A stretch of DNA of 64,000 nucleotides, taken from contig NC_056041.1 of assembly GCF_004379255.2 (NCBI RefSeq), positions 4,898,001 through 4,962,000 on the forward strand, read 5' to 3'. The stretch comes from Salvia splendens. Lineage: Eukaryota > Streptophyta > Magnoliopsida > Lamiales > Lamiaceae. This document shows positions 22,032 to 33,790 of this stretch, piece by piece. Every line of letters begins with the position of its first letter. The stretch's first letter is position 1. Below the pieces are notes generated by a model. That model did not search any database. It saw only the letters and a program-made list of their open reading frames with translations, and was not told the origin of the DNA. A program made the position numbers and the translations under genes.

Positions 22032-22417
22032 CTCTCCAATCTCGAGCCAATTTTTTTATATTCATTTTAATATATAAAAAATTATACACAAATTGAAACC
22101 TCTCTTTTAAACATGAAATTAAAAAATATTATACTAAGTACTATTTAATAATTGAGTAAAGTAAGAATAAAGTAAATAAATCAGTAGAGAATAAAATAGA
22201 TGAATTAAGATAGAATAAAATTAGAGAAAATGTAAAAGAGTTTAAAAGTTTTTTATTTTTTTCCAAAAATGAAAATATCTCCAAAATAAACAAAATGTTA
22301 TCTAAAAATATTATTTTTACTTATAACATTTTTTTAATAAAAGAACAACAAAAACATCAAGGTGACATGGCAGCCTAGTGAAAATCACGGACATTAGTTG
22401 CACTTAATTTTTCTTAA
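22032..22417. other. AT-rich intergenic interval
   Basis: Poly-A/T-rich sequence between the LUX promoter and Harbinger element 3. No gene, repeat array or RNA is seen. Confidence 0.4.
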
Positions 22418-24053
22418 AAGCATTAGCAATGGGGCGCCCTATGGCGCGCCACGTCAGCAGTTTTATCCTCCTACCTCCCCACCTGCAGTGGGGCGCCCTA
22501 AGGTGCGCCCTATGGCGCGCCACATCATCATTTTATTGTTTTGTTTAATTAATTTAACTGTTTTCAAATAACAAGTAACGAGTAAATAAAAAACGGTCTA
22601 AATAACAAACGGCGAAGTTTTAATAAAAAAAAGTTACATCATTGAACTAATAATAAAAAAACTAAGTCGGACCAATTCCCAACTTCCGACGCAGCTCATC
22701 GAGTAACGCCCGGAGATATTCGGCTTCGTCGGGGTCGGTACACTTCTTGAGGGCCCTGTGCGTCTGCAACATCGTCCTTGCCATCGACGTTGTTGCTAAC
22801 GACTCAAACGCGGTGGCCGTCTGGGTCGGGAGCTCTACCGGGACCGGAGCTTGGGTTGCAGCGGTCGACGATGAGGTCGTGGTCGCCTTCCCCTTGGCCT
22901 TCGCAGCCTTGACGCCGGGAGGACGCCGGACGGACACCGGTGTGCTGGAACTCCCTTCATCCACGTACGTCCGGTTGAGGTCAACCGGGTGATTGCCGCT
23001 GCCGCTGCCGCTGCTCGTGTAATCACCAGCTTCAGTGGTCTTCGTCCTCTTCGGCGCACCAGTGTGCAGAATTCCACCTTGGAACTTCTGCTTGTCCCTC
23101 AAGAGCGCCCAGATGGCCTCGTGCTTGAAGTCGCCGTACATCGACCGGTACGACAACAACGCTTTAGCGCGCAAGTCGCTCAAGCTCTCGCCGCTCCCCT
23201 GTGACCGCGTGAACTTCTCGAACGCCGCGTACAAGTTCACTTGCTTCTTGACTTGATCCCAGTGCTTGCGGAGTTGCTCACGCTTGCGCTTGTACGCGGT
23301 CGGCGGCTTGACCGAATTGTAGAGGTCTGCGATGCGTTCCCAGTGCTTGCGGTTGGGCGGCCGGGGGCGTACTCATCGTTGTTGTAGTTGTCCGCGATGC
23401 GTTTCGTCGTCGTTGTAGTTCGTAAGGCCGGGGGCGTACTCATCGCAATCACCGGGAGGCGGCAACTTCTGCGCCCGCTGCTGGTTCCGCTTCTTTCTGG
23501 CTGGGGCGGAAGCAGTCGCGGCGGGGTCGGGATCGGCCGCTGCGGTTGGGCGGTGCGGAGACGGCTCCATGTCAGATAACCCATACGATTCCGTACTGAA
23601 ATCAGGATCGTAATGGGTGTTGGTGTCGAACGAACGATAATCGCCGGGTTCTGTACCCGGCCAATGCGCCCCTGCGCTAAACGTAGGACTATTGAGGCTT
23701 GAATTTATTTCGTAGTAATTATGTAAATGTAAGTTTCGAAAATGAAATCGAGTGAAATGAAATGTTACAAATGAACGGTATTTATAAAAAAACGAAACAG
23801 CGTGCCATCGTCCGCGGTTGATCGTCCGCGACCTCCACAATGGGGCGGATGATGGCGCGGACGATGGCCATCGTCCGCGACAGCCGCAATAGGGCGGACG
23901 ATGGCCATCGTCCGCGCTATCCTCCGCGACCGAAGTATAAGGCGCGACTATCGTCCGCGCCCTATGGCGCGCACCCGCAATGGGTGCGGACGATGGATGG
24001 CGCGTACGATGCGCGCCATCGGGCGTGCCATCGTCCGCCCATTGCGGATGCCC
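22418..24053 (-). mobile_element. PIF/Harbinger element 3, non-autonomous (1.64 kb), TSD TAA
   Basis: Ends AAGCATTAGCAATGGG and (reversed right end) GGGCATCCGCAATGGG match at 12 of 16 positions, flanked by TAA (22415-22417, 24054-24056). The left end repeats GGCGCCCTATGGCGCGCCA. The right end carries palindromes around CGGACGATGGCCATCGTCCG. Inside is a broken gene for the Myb-like accessory protein and no transposase. It would therefore depend on transposase from another copy. Confidence 0.88.
22662..23700 (-). pseudogene. Broken Harbinger Myb-like (NAM-associated C-terminal) accessory protein
   Basis: The C-terminal part (22662-23350) reads KHWERIADLYNSVKPP, KRKREQLRKHWDQVKKQ, LYAAFEKFTRSQGSGESL and AIWALLRDKQKF, the NAM-associated C-terminal / Myb-trihelix protein carried by PIF/Harbinger elements. 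The N-terminal part (about 23370-23700) reads FDTNTHYDPDFSTESYG, an S/P-rich segment and RKKRNQQRAQKLPPPGD. The two parts are in different frames, and the central Trp-rich half of the Myb domain is missing. At the junction the words GATGAGTACGCCCCCGGC and ACTACAACGACGA-like bases are repeated (about 23367-23450), which suggests an internal duplication/deletion. A functional DNA-binding protein cannot be made. Confidence 0.75.
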
Positions 24054-24537
24054 TAAGAGAGGAACAACAATGTTACTTCATTATTCATTTGTTTTGTGAA
24101 CATGCGATTCAAACGCACAACTGTTTCATGATCATGTGATTCGAACTCACAAGCTATTTGATTCAAACGCACAACTGTTTTGTGACCATTGATTCATACT
24201 CAACCTATTGATTGAACGAAAACTATCTTACCAACAAAGACAGACTTCATTATCAGATACATCATTTCTTTACTCATAAAAACAGATTTTTTTTTTATTT
24301 GGATTATCCCTTTCTTAATACTCCATTATGGTAGAGTTTGGAGTAGATACTAAATCTTGAACGGAGTTTACATCCATTCTGCTTATCATAAATCAAACGG
24401 ATTTTATATCCATTCTGTTCATCTTAAATCAACTGACAACATTACCTTGAAATTCTAATTCCAGATTGAGAGATGCATTTTCCATGAAAAACGATATTTA
24501 TTTCTTCAATACCACTCATCTTTAGAAGCAGAATATA
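24054..24537. other. Intergenic between Harbinger element 3 and the DUF3527 gene
   Basis: Non-coding. It contains short dispersed repeats (GATTCAAACGCACAACTGTT at about 24109 and 24159, with a diverged middle copy). It includes the 3' UTR side of the DUF3527 gene. Confidence 0.4.
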
Positions 24538-27279
24538 TCAGACTCTAGCAACAGGGGAAACAGGAGGATTTGAGGCATGTTTTGCAGCAACCTCCACCTG
24601 AGCTCTGTCGGTGATTTTCGACACACTGTTCTCGGTCTCTCTGACCACACTTGATGATAACAAGACTGATCCCCCGCTGTGCACAACTGCAATAGCGATG
24701 GAGAATGCTTGTACCAGTTTGAGTGATGAATCAAACTCGATTGAGAAGATCCCTTCCTTGAATGGCGACAAGGTAACCATGGGTCGTTCGCCTTCTTCCT
24801 GTGTAGAGAAAACAATGCCAACATCAGATGACTAAAACAACTCTTACTCGAAACAGAATGACAAGTACAACTGGTCATGCAGATTTACCTGAGAGAAAAG
24901 CTTCACAGCACTTGAATGGTGGGATTTTATTGAGCTGAACCTCTGAGTTGATTTATTGCTGCCAGCAAGAACTGTTAGTTGACAGCCCAAATCCCAGCCT
25001 CCACAGTCGCATGATCCGCCGGATTTCCATCTTTTGATCAGCGTTGAAGGTTCTCCTTTGCTAGGCACCCCATGATGACCGCCGGGAAGGATTACGGTTG
25101 TGCTAAAAGGGCCATCACTTCCAGATTCATTCCCTGAACTTGAACGGTGTATGCTTCGTTGAAATGGATCTTTCAAGCCTCCTGTTGATTGGGTTAACTG
25201 TTCACGAACCCTTTCTGGATTCTTTACCACAATAGCAGCAAGCTCGTCGCATGGCAAACAGTCTGCCATCTGATCAGCCTCTCTTGACCCCACAGCTGAC
25301 AAAACAAACTCTTTTCCACTAGATTTTTCGTGCCTAGTCCCAGTCGCATCAGTGTCCACAATGTCAGATACCTTCATCTGAGCGACAATGTTTGATACAA
25401 CACCAAGGTTATTATCTTTGCTTCCTTGGTTGATCCATTGAGCATGTTTTTTCTTAGTTTCATGGAAAGAGAAGAATGTATAGATCCATCCGCACATATT
25501 CTCCTTTGAGCTTAATTCTTTAACCTTTGCTGCTAAAATATCACGGCAATTATCAACTGTAAATGTGAACAGAGGAATACCGTTTGTTACAGCTATTCGC
25601 AGAAAAGCTTGCATTGGTGATGCTCTGTTCGTCCGTGTACAACGTGATCTATCATCCTTACTGAAACAATTTATATCTACTGTTTCTTTAACTGATATCA
25701 AAGATGGAGATTCTCTTTGGCCACCGGACGACTTCAAGTTCCTGTCCCTTGCTGATGGATTTCTCTCAGATGATCGAGCAAACTTACAAGATTCAACACC
25801 CTTTGGCTTCATTAAAGGCTCAAGTAGCCTTCTCAGCGGACTAGATCTGGCTCTGCTATTAGCATTTGATTTGTCACCAGAATGAACTGAGCAAGCTGAA
25901 GTAGAAGTTGCCTTTGAACCAGGTAAGGTTATAACTTGTTTTGGTATATCTGACGAGTTTGAGTTGGAACTCTTGCCAATTCTACTGATGCCAAAGCTGA
26001 ATCTTCGAGTTGGTGAGGGATTCCTGACCTTGGTTGATTCCATGCCATCAACTTTCATTTGGAGAATTTCATCTTCAGCTAAGTTTCTTGGCTTTGAGTC
26101 CGAGTTCGTCTTTTCCAGATTATTCCTTCTAGCAGGACTTACTGATACACTTTGGGTAAATGGGATTGTTTGTTTTTCACCAGACAGGGAGTTGAGGGGC
26201 CTTACTTCTGTGAAAGATTTCTCCACTTGTGAGTCCCTTGTCTTTCCTTGTTCACTGAAAACGGAGTAGAAACGATTATTTTCAGATCTCAAATCATTAT
26301 GGAGGACCTTCGCGTCAGGTCCTGCATGAAACTGATTTTCTTCCAGCAATCGGTTTCTGTTGCCTTCAGATGAATCAAATTGATTACATACATCAAAATA
26401 TCTCTGTCCTGGATCATTTGTTGACTTGGGGGTTGTTTTGCATCTTCCAGAGAAATCAAGACTGCTAATGGCAGAACCGGCAACCTGCTCTTTGGCTTTT
26501 GAAGCTTCCCCTTTCCGAAGGGTGCCATTCCCTTTAGAACCAGATATGATGCTAGCTGTTTCAGAAGGCCGCGATCTGATCTTAGTAACTTTTGGCAGGG
26601 ACGGGTCTGGGCTTCTGCTATCTTTTTTCCTGTTCGCACTGTCCTGTTTAGAAGACTGAGTTGCTTGCACCAAATCCTGCTGCAGCCGTAAGAGATCATT
26701 CGAGTCATTCCTGCGCCTGGGGAGTTCCCCTCCACGCCCAACAAGTAGCTCTGAGCCACTTGAACGGACTCCAGTTGAAGTTGAGGGACGAATTAGTTCA
26801 CGATGATGATGAGACAAAGTGGTATCCCTGCTAGGACGGGACGATGACACATTGGAGGGGATAAATGATGAAGAGGTAGTACTGGAAGGTGAAGGTTTGG
26901 CATTTATACCAAAGACATCAGCATTGTTATGCTGCCACTTCTCTAGTTGACTCCACTCAAGGACCCCAATGTTGAATGCTTTCTCCGGATTTTCTCCTCT
27001 CTCCAAATAACTAGGTAAACATGACATGTACCTAACAACTTCTTCACTTTTGCATGACTTTGTTTCGCCATGTTTCTTCTGATTAAACCCTTTAGATTTT
27101 TCTGCATCCTTCACAGCTTGTGGATGAAGACCATCCTCGTATTCCTCCAGGTTCAAAATGGATCCCAGTTTCTTCCTCTGTTTCATTTGGGGTGACAAAC
27201 CAATATTTACTTTACTTGATTTTGAATCATGTGACTCACCACAATTTGAATGAAATCCCATGTTGGTCCTAGCATGCAT
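24538..27279 (-). CDS. DUF3527-domain protein, function unknown
   Basis: Two coding exons, 27279-24889 and 24798-24538, join in phase to about 883 residues. The N-terminal half is low-complexity, Ser/Arg/Lys-rich (e.g. RRRNDSNDLLRLQQDLVQA, SPLRRLLEPLMKPKG) and probably disordered. The C-terminal third is the plant-specific DUF3527 region: ASPMQAFLRIAVTNGIPLFT, MCGWIYTFFSFHE, then CDCGGWDLGCQLTVLAG and, in exon 2, LSPFKEGIFSIEFDSSLKLV. No enzyme motif is seen and no function is established. An in-frame TAG lies a few codons upstream of the first ATG; a second ATG six codons in is an alternative start. A donor-like site near 28730 suggests non-coding 5' exons reaching about 28990, so the transcript starts far upstream. 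Confidence 0.85.
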
Positions 27280-28990
27280 TGATGCCTATGTTAATGGAGA
27301 CTTATATGGACGACAAAAACTTTGTCGAGCCAATTTCATCATCTGTCAAGAAAAAGTGAACCCTTAAATTGTTTATTAAAGAAACATAAATTAAAATAGC
27401 CAGAAATAACAGTAAGCAAATCCATTCCAGTAGTAAATCCATACAAAGAGATAGAGACATACCTATACAGTCCAGTTATTTTTTCAGATAAGCATGTAAA
27501 TTTTCTCAGGTTAAATGCCAAATTAAACTTTTTGGTAAGCAAATCCATTCCAGTAGTAAATCCATACAACAACTGAGAATTACAATGTGTGAGCATTTGC
27601 AGCACCTTAGAGCTCAGAAGCTTTGCCACATTGCTTGTGCTGTCAATGGGATGTATTTCTTTTAAGAACTAACTTTTCCATTAAATAATTAGCAGTTCTT
27701 TTTTTACTTTCAGTTAAGTTCACAACACAGAATGTAGAAATAACTTGAATACCAACAACCAGATGTTTTGCATACGTTCAAAATTACTGGTAAACATGGG
27801 CATACCTCTCTCAGCAACACAATACCATCCATTTGTTAGCCTACAACAAGCAGCTACACCGATCTTCTCTTGAATAGACCAAAGTGATCTGTGGCGACTT
27901 CCTTACACTTGGCAGAGGGGAGAAAAGACACAGCTCCAAATGACTAGAGGCCCCCCCTTCTTCCTGAGCATGAGCAGATGCTATCAGCCTGCATAAACCA
28001 CAAAGATCAAACAAATCATGATCGCGATATGTGGCCCAGTTCCCTCATTTTCAAAAAAACAACATCAAGCAAAGACTAACTAGTTAACTCTAAATTTGCC
28101 CACCTTGCCAAATCATTTAACATATAAAACAGCGAGAAGACAGCTCAGGCAGCGAAGAAAATGATTTTAAAAAGAAAGAATCCAAAAATGATGACTGAAA
28201 GTGGTCCTAAAGTACTCACAAAGTCACAAGACTGACGATTGCCGAGGATAAGGGTAAACGGTCTCACTCCTTCAAGATTTACAGTTTTCTTTTTCAAAAT
28301 GAAAAAAACCATAGCAAATTCATAGATTCCCCAAATCCCAATTTCAAAAAAATTGACATTCGAGTTGACAATTAACATTGGTTGAGATAAAAGTAAAACC
28401 AGAGCCACCTAAAAGCGCTAAAATGAGCTGCTTTTTAGCTTTAATCCGCTCCAAACTTTAATTCTTTTTTATCCCTACCAACTGACCAACCCACGCACGC
28501 ACAAATTCAAATAAATCAAACAAGAGACCGGCGCCTTCTGCATCTAGACGCAATTGGAGAGAGTTCAAAAACACATCACTGAACTGGATTTGCTTGACAA
28601 ATCAGAAATCGAATTCCTCAATGAAAAAGGAAACGTGACCTAACAGAAATTAAAAAAACAAGCCAACTCACTAAAAAATGGACAAAATTCGCAATAATAG
28701 TTCATCCTTTTAGGAAAAGTAAAGTTGCATTACCAAGTTTGCAACAAAAGTAGGAGGTGTCGGTGTGAAAGCGATAGCAGTAAAGGTCGGAATCCGATGA
28801 TTCAAAGACGGAGCGAATAATGCAGAATCAGAGTGAGAAAATGGGGGAGGTGGATTCACTTTCACAATCGCATTCGCATTCGCATTCGGATTCGGATTCG
28901 GATACGGGTAGTTTATCTAGGTCTGGAGATGGATGAGATCGGACGGCTGAAAATGGAAGAGGGAAACGCGGGAGGTCACATCCGGCGGGG
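27280..28990 (-). other. Probable 5' UTR exons and introns of the DUF3527 gene
   Basis: No coding frame is seen. A consensus donor on minus (AAACTTG then GTAATG) near 28730 and acceptor-like sites near 27345 suggest spliced leader exons. The hexamer array of ATTCGC/ATTCGG units at 28866-28905 lies in the likely first exon. A 32-base direct repeat occurs at about 27418 and 27538. Confidence 0.4.
28866..28905. repeat. Hexanucleotide microsatellite (ATTCGC/ATTCGG)n
   Basis: Six or seven hexamer units, first CATTCG then GATTCG variants, near the presumed transcription start of the DUF3527 gene. Confidence 0.85.
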
Positions 28991-29886
28991 TCCGCAGCTC
29001 AGAGTAGCTTTCTGCAATTGTTAGATTATTATTGCTATTATTAATTCTATTTATTACAATTATTATAATTTAATAAAGCAGCTCACCGCTTTCATCATGA
29101 TCTGCCTCATTCTATTCTTATTTTTCCAGCACCAAAATCGAGATTTTCACCTGCTTGTACAAAAATTGGATTAATAAATTCACACATTTTCACTTGTGCT
29201 GGTCAACATGTTTTTCCATTTCTCATTCACTCCTGATGACTCCGTCCCATAATACATTCTTTTGTGTAAGCCGCCCCATAAAAATATGCAATTTATAATT
29301 TGGGAACCCTTTTCCTCCATTAATAATATTTTTTCTGTATATTTCTCTTGTTTTATCAATTTTAAATAAAAACACATGTCGTACCAAAAATATATATTCT
29401 TTTGGAACAGAAAAAGTATAAATTAGAAAAAAAATAATAGTTATATTTAAATTATGCATAAAATACTGTAACCCCACAATTTATTGGTTTCCAATCCTCT
29501 ATTTCAGAATAAAATATAGTCCCCCACAGGCCCCACTCGACGAATTAATAAATAACGACCCTATTACTTTTCAAATGGATTTTAAAATACTGGTTGTGTA
29601 TTGTATCTGAAACAATAGTTCCATTTTTATCGTGATTTTCAATTATTTGATTTGATTAGATGAATTATGATTGAAATGAAATTAATTAATTGTTTGAGAT
29701 AGTAGAACTCACTAGTAATAATAGATTAAGAACACACACATAATGACAAATTGTCAACTATACAACGTGGTACTACTGTTTATCTAATTATTATGCGTCA
29801 GTGCTACTACTATTACTCAATAATCCGATCGAGACAAGATTTTGGTAATTACTAATTTAGTTACTTTTACTTTGGGACTTTTATTA

Positions 29887-30765
29887 CTCCTTCAATTCCC
29901 ACGTAATTGATTCATTTTTTAATTTAATTTTTTTTATTCATTTTTAAATTTAAAAATTTTTATAAAAATTATTCATTTTTAATTTAATTTTTTTTTCATA
30001 TACGAGTCATTTTCATGGTAACATTTTTTCTCACTCTTATATTTTACTTTATTCTCTTTTATTTTATTATTCATATTGTTAGAAGTCTCAAGATCAACTA
30101 AGCCGATGACTTGATCAAGCGTGTTGAAGGAAATGGCTAGATCAAGCCATCGATCAAGCGTGTTGAGGGAGATGGCTTGATCAACCAAGCCTTGTTGCAT
30201 AAGAAAAAGTGAAGATATGCATGTGAGGAATTCGCTTGAAAGTCGTACACGAGAAAAGACAAGTGACAGCTCCCAGCAAGCTGTCATCGCACGAGCCAAC
30301 ACCTCACGAGCTCAGCTTGTGACTGTACCCATGCTCATAGCTAAGATGCGGGACCATGAATGTACTTGGAGAGACGTGGTGCTAAAGGGATTAAAGAAGG
30401 AAGTAGATTAGCAGAGTTTGTTATGATTAACTTTGTAATCTTGTTTTTAACTTGTACTAGATGGATTATGGTGGAGTTCTAGATGTTTCCTATGTCGCAT
30501 ATATGTAACGGCACTTTGAGCATTTTGGATTAATTGAATGAAACAATAGCTTGAGCTTCCCCATTCTATTTACAGCAATGTTTAATCTTGTTTTCTCCAT
30601 TGTGTATTCTTGTTGTTTTCACCTATTTTATTCACTTTCTACTTTATTTTTTCTTACTTTTTTTCTCCCTCTTACCTTTTTATCTATTTATTTAACACAC
30701 TAAACATCTAATTCTTAAATTTCGTGCCAAAAAGTATTGTTAAACTATGAGAAAACGGAGGGAGC
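29887..30765. mobile_element. Old Stowaway-like MITE split by a later insertion
   Basis: The left end CTCCTTCAATTCCCACG and right end AAACGGAGGGAG are the usual Stowaway-type termini but unusually far apart. Removing the solo LTR at 30077-30621 leaves a normal internal sequence rich in TTTATT. Boundaries are approximate. Confidence 0.4.
30077..30621 (+). mobile_element. Probable solo LTR (Copia-like)
   Basis: The segment begins TGTTAGAAGTCTC and ends TTGTTTTCA, the TG...CA form of an LTR. It is flanked by CATAT (30072-30076) and CCTAT (30622-30626), a 5 bp target duplication with one mismatch. It includes internal direct repeats (GATCAAGCGTGTTGA twice). No gag/pol, primer-binding site or second LTR is present. 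The 64-codon open frame inside (30217-30411) is unlikely to be a gene. Confidence 0.45.
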
Positions 30766-31821
30766 AATAACTTGGATCAAATTTTAGCCGATTTTTTTGT
30801 TCCATTTAAAAAAATCTTAATTATGCGATATATCCAGTTCAAATTGTTCGTTTTCTATTTCGTTTGATGTTTGTTCAAAATGGAAAATATAACAAACATA
30901 CTTCTTGATTTCTTTTAAATTGTAGTAGTAGTTCTAAGATATCAAATCATTTATCACTCATTTAGAAAAATCAACAGAAATTCTGCACAAAATACTGAAA
31001 ATAAAATGAACTAAACATTCCATATTTTCTGTGAACAAAAAGTCATTCAAGAAAACAGTAACAAGATTCAAGATTTTACAAAAAATACTACTGCATCTAT
31101 GAATTTGAATTATTGTCTTTGGGCACCTTAATATTTAATGCTTTCTCCAACCAAGCACCCGACCCCCCCGAGAAAAAAGAAAAATACGTGCTTTATTTTA
31201 TTGCTAAATGGATTTGGTATTAAATTAGGAGTACAATTTAAGAATTTTCTATGTAACAAATCAATGTGTATGTACAATATTTGACTTCGATCAATTCTTC
31301 CCTAGCGGAAGTAAAGAATTTTGAATTGAGTGTGTAAGTTGACTTTCGTTTACTTTTATTCCCCGAGAAGCAACAAATAGTAACATGCATAATCTTATCG
31401 AGCAGCAAATGAAACATTTTATTTGAACACTTGAAATAAACTTATGACAAACTGTAAGTATCACATTAACATGTTTTAATGAGATTATGAGCTTCGCCAA
31501 TCGCCAATCGCCAAACACTGTTAATTATCACCCAGTACAGAGGGCTGCTGCTGAAAGGCTTTAGCAAAGGTAATTTGAGTTCAAGATGCCAGTTTATCAA
31601 ATATAATGAGAGTTTTTCAACAGCATGAAAGAGCATTCTTGTTATTTGCGTGACCCAATCAAAGAACTGAGAACACACTCGGTTTCTACAAACAAAGCTC
31701 AAAATCTGTCACTGGAGTCATGATCAGGCAGTAATTGATTTAAAAGGAGAAAAACCATAATGTAAAATCCATGTCCAAGATGAATGGACTTCTTCCTTCA
31801 CCAAAATTAGGCATTCACAAG

Positions 31822-32953
31822 TCAATCTGCAAAGAAAAGGATGTGCAGTCAGAACAAGTGCGTTCACTGTTTAATGTATGTACAATCAAACGATCAGAAT
31901 AAGAACAACAAATTGCTGTTATTATGAATTTGTTGGAGCCACAACCATTCTCCAAGTGATATGGATCAGTAATATCTATACCAGTAATTATTGATAACAT
32001 TGTAAGCCCTTCACTTTAGTTCAACTTCCAAATGTAGTCTAAACCTAGCTCTATCCGAAAACCATTTTCATTTTCATTTTCCTTTTCCTTCTTGGCATCA
32101 ACAAATTCAAGTTCAATATATCAGCATAACAAGCCAGTGTTTTGACAAATTAGAAGGCTAGGAAGAAACTGATACTTCAGTGACGCAAACTTAGGCAAAC
32201 AGTTGGTTTCTTGTGATTAATGCCTTGTCTACAAACAATTCATTTTACCCCAACTTTCTGGGCAAATCCATTTGATTCTAGACACTACCGAGTCCACTGA
32301 ATCTACTTGTAAATGATGTGAAGTAAGTACATGATATGTATATATAGAGATTTTATCTGCAGAATGACTTGTTTAGGGTTTACATCAAATGGGCTTCAAC
32401 AACTTATAGCAGAAGCACATCTATGAACCTCGTATAATCTCAATTTTCCTCAAATGGTAATTATTGACATCAATTCATAAACCAGGAAAAAAAATTAAAT
32501 AAAATCTTAAGCCAAAAACTATCATCCAGCTAGGTCAATTAACAGATTATACATTCATATAAAATCGCAATCAATTGGAACATCTCTGACCTAAAAATCA
32601 AATCGAGATAAAAAAAAATCAATCGACAAATTTAGATGTCTGTTCAATAAAACAAATTCTAGGGTTTGCATCCAGATTGAAAAAGGACGTAAACTTACGC
32701 TTTTTGTGCCTCTGCGCGAATGGAGACTTCGCCGCCTCCTCCTCTGAAAATAAACGTACAAAGTTACGAATGAAAGAGATCAATCGATCCAAAAAATTGG
32801 GGAGAAATGGGGATGGTGGATTTGGGTAATACCGGTGAGGCCGAGGGACATCTTAGTGACAATGGTGCCTGTGACTGCGAATCCAACTAGGAACGGCCAG
32901 CAGCGTTTCCATTCTCTCTTGAAGAACACCGGCCACGGATCAAATTTCCTCAT
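31822..32953 (-). CDS. Mitochondrial ATP synthase 6 kDa subunit
   Basis: Three coding exons, 32953-32833, 32743-32699 and 31826-31822, give 56 residues starting MRKFDPWPVFFKREWKRCWP. The family is the small plant F1Fo-ATP synthase subunit (about 55 residues; Arabidopsis homologues recalled as At3g46430 and At5g59613). One membrane helix is visible (FLVGFAVTGTIVTKMSLGL), and the C-terminus is charged (EEEAAKSPF, then QRHKKH). It has no cleavable presequence, as in the family. The last coding exon supplies only two bases of the final His codon plus the TGA. If intron 2 were retained, the frame would run on for 26 codons. An 870-base intron precedes the stop exon. A (CT)n tract lies in the 5' leader. 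Confidence 0.85.
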
Positions 32954-32961
32954 TGCGACTG

Positions 32962-32986
32962 CTCTCTCTCTCTCTCTCTCTCTCTC
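32962..32986. repeat. (CT)n tract in the ATP synthase 6 kDa leader
   Basis: About 12 CT units just upstream of the start codon (read as GA repeats on the coding strand). Such tracts are common in plant 5' UTRs. Confidence 0.85.
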
Positions 32987-33026
32987 TTCTGATGAGAATC
33001 AAATTGGCTTCTGCGTCTAATATACA

Positions 33027-33780
33027 CACCAGATTTAGATAAATGGGCTTGGCCCATTACTGTGGTTTTAGCCTAGATATAGCTATAAATTAAAGTTTTA
33101 TTGGAAGTAGATATATTCATGAATTTATTTTATTTTTTACTTAAATTGCAGTTAATGCACAAATTTCACTTATATGTTGCAATTTCGATATAATTTTATG
33201 AAAGATTGCAATAAAATTATGATATTTTAAATAACAATTGGAAAGTAAATAGTGTAACTTGGGATTGTTGGCATTGATAAAGCTGCAAAATGCACAATAT
33301 CCCAAGTCCACTATTAGTAGAGAACCCAACAGAGAATTTTAAAAGTTGCACTAAGAGGAAACCAACCTTCTATCCATCAACCACTTTAATAATCAAATTT
33401 AAGAGGTAATTAGTTGAGTACAATGTGTAGTTGCACTTATGATAAGCAAGAATGTGCGAGTTATATCAAGTGATAGAAAAACCGGAATATGATCAAACCA
33501 ACTTCAATAACACCAGAAAACCAGGATTGGAGTCTAGATATCGACACAGTCGATGATCGAAAAACTAGACTGACTGCCATTGATCTTCACCACAGAATCT
33601 CCATTAAAAGAGCCGACTGACCTTCATTATGGAATCTAACATAATGCTATGCTATATAACTATCAAAAGTAGACAAGAACTCCGTTCACGGCACTTGAAC
33701 CTGGGATACACTGGCATTTTTTATAAATTGCTTCTACAGACTACAGCTTCTCATACAAACTGGGTCGAACGAACGAACAA
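33027..33780. other. Intergenic between ATP synthase 6 kDa and mS34 genes
   Basis: AT-rich; no gene is recognisable. It holds the promoter of the ATP synthase gene at its left side and the 3' UTR of mS34 at its right. Confidence 0.4.
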
Positions 33781-33790
33781 ATGAAAATGA

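Larger units (their letters stand above)
28991..31720. other. 2.7 kb intergenic interval with repeats
   Basis: Very AT-rich. It holds a probable solo LTR inside an old MITE (separate entries). Short open frames have no recognisable product. Confidence 0.4.

Noticed and set aside
30217..30411. 64-codon frame
   Set aside because: It lies wholly inside the probable solo LTR and has no retroviral protein similarity I can recognise.
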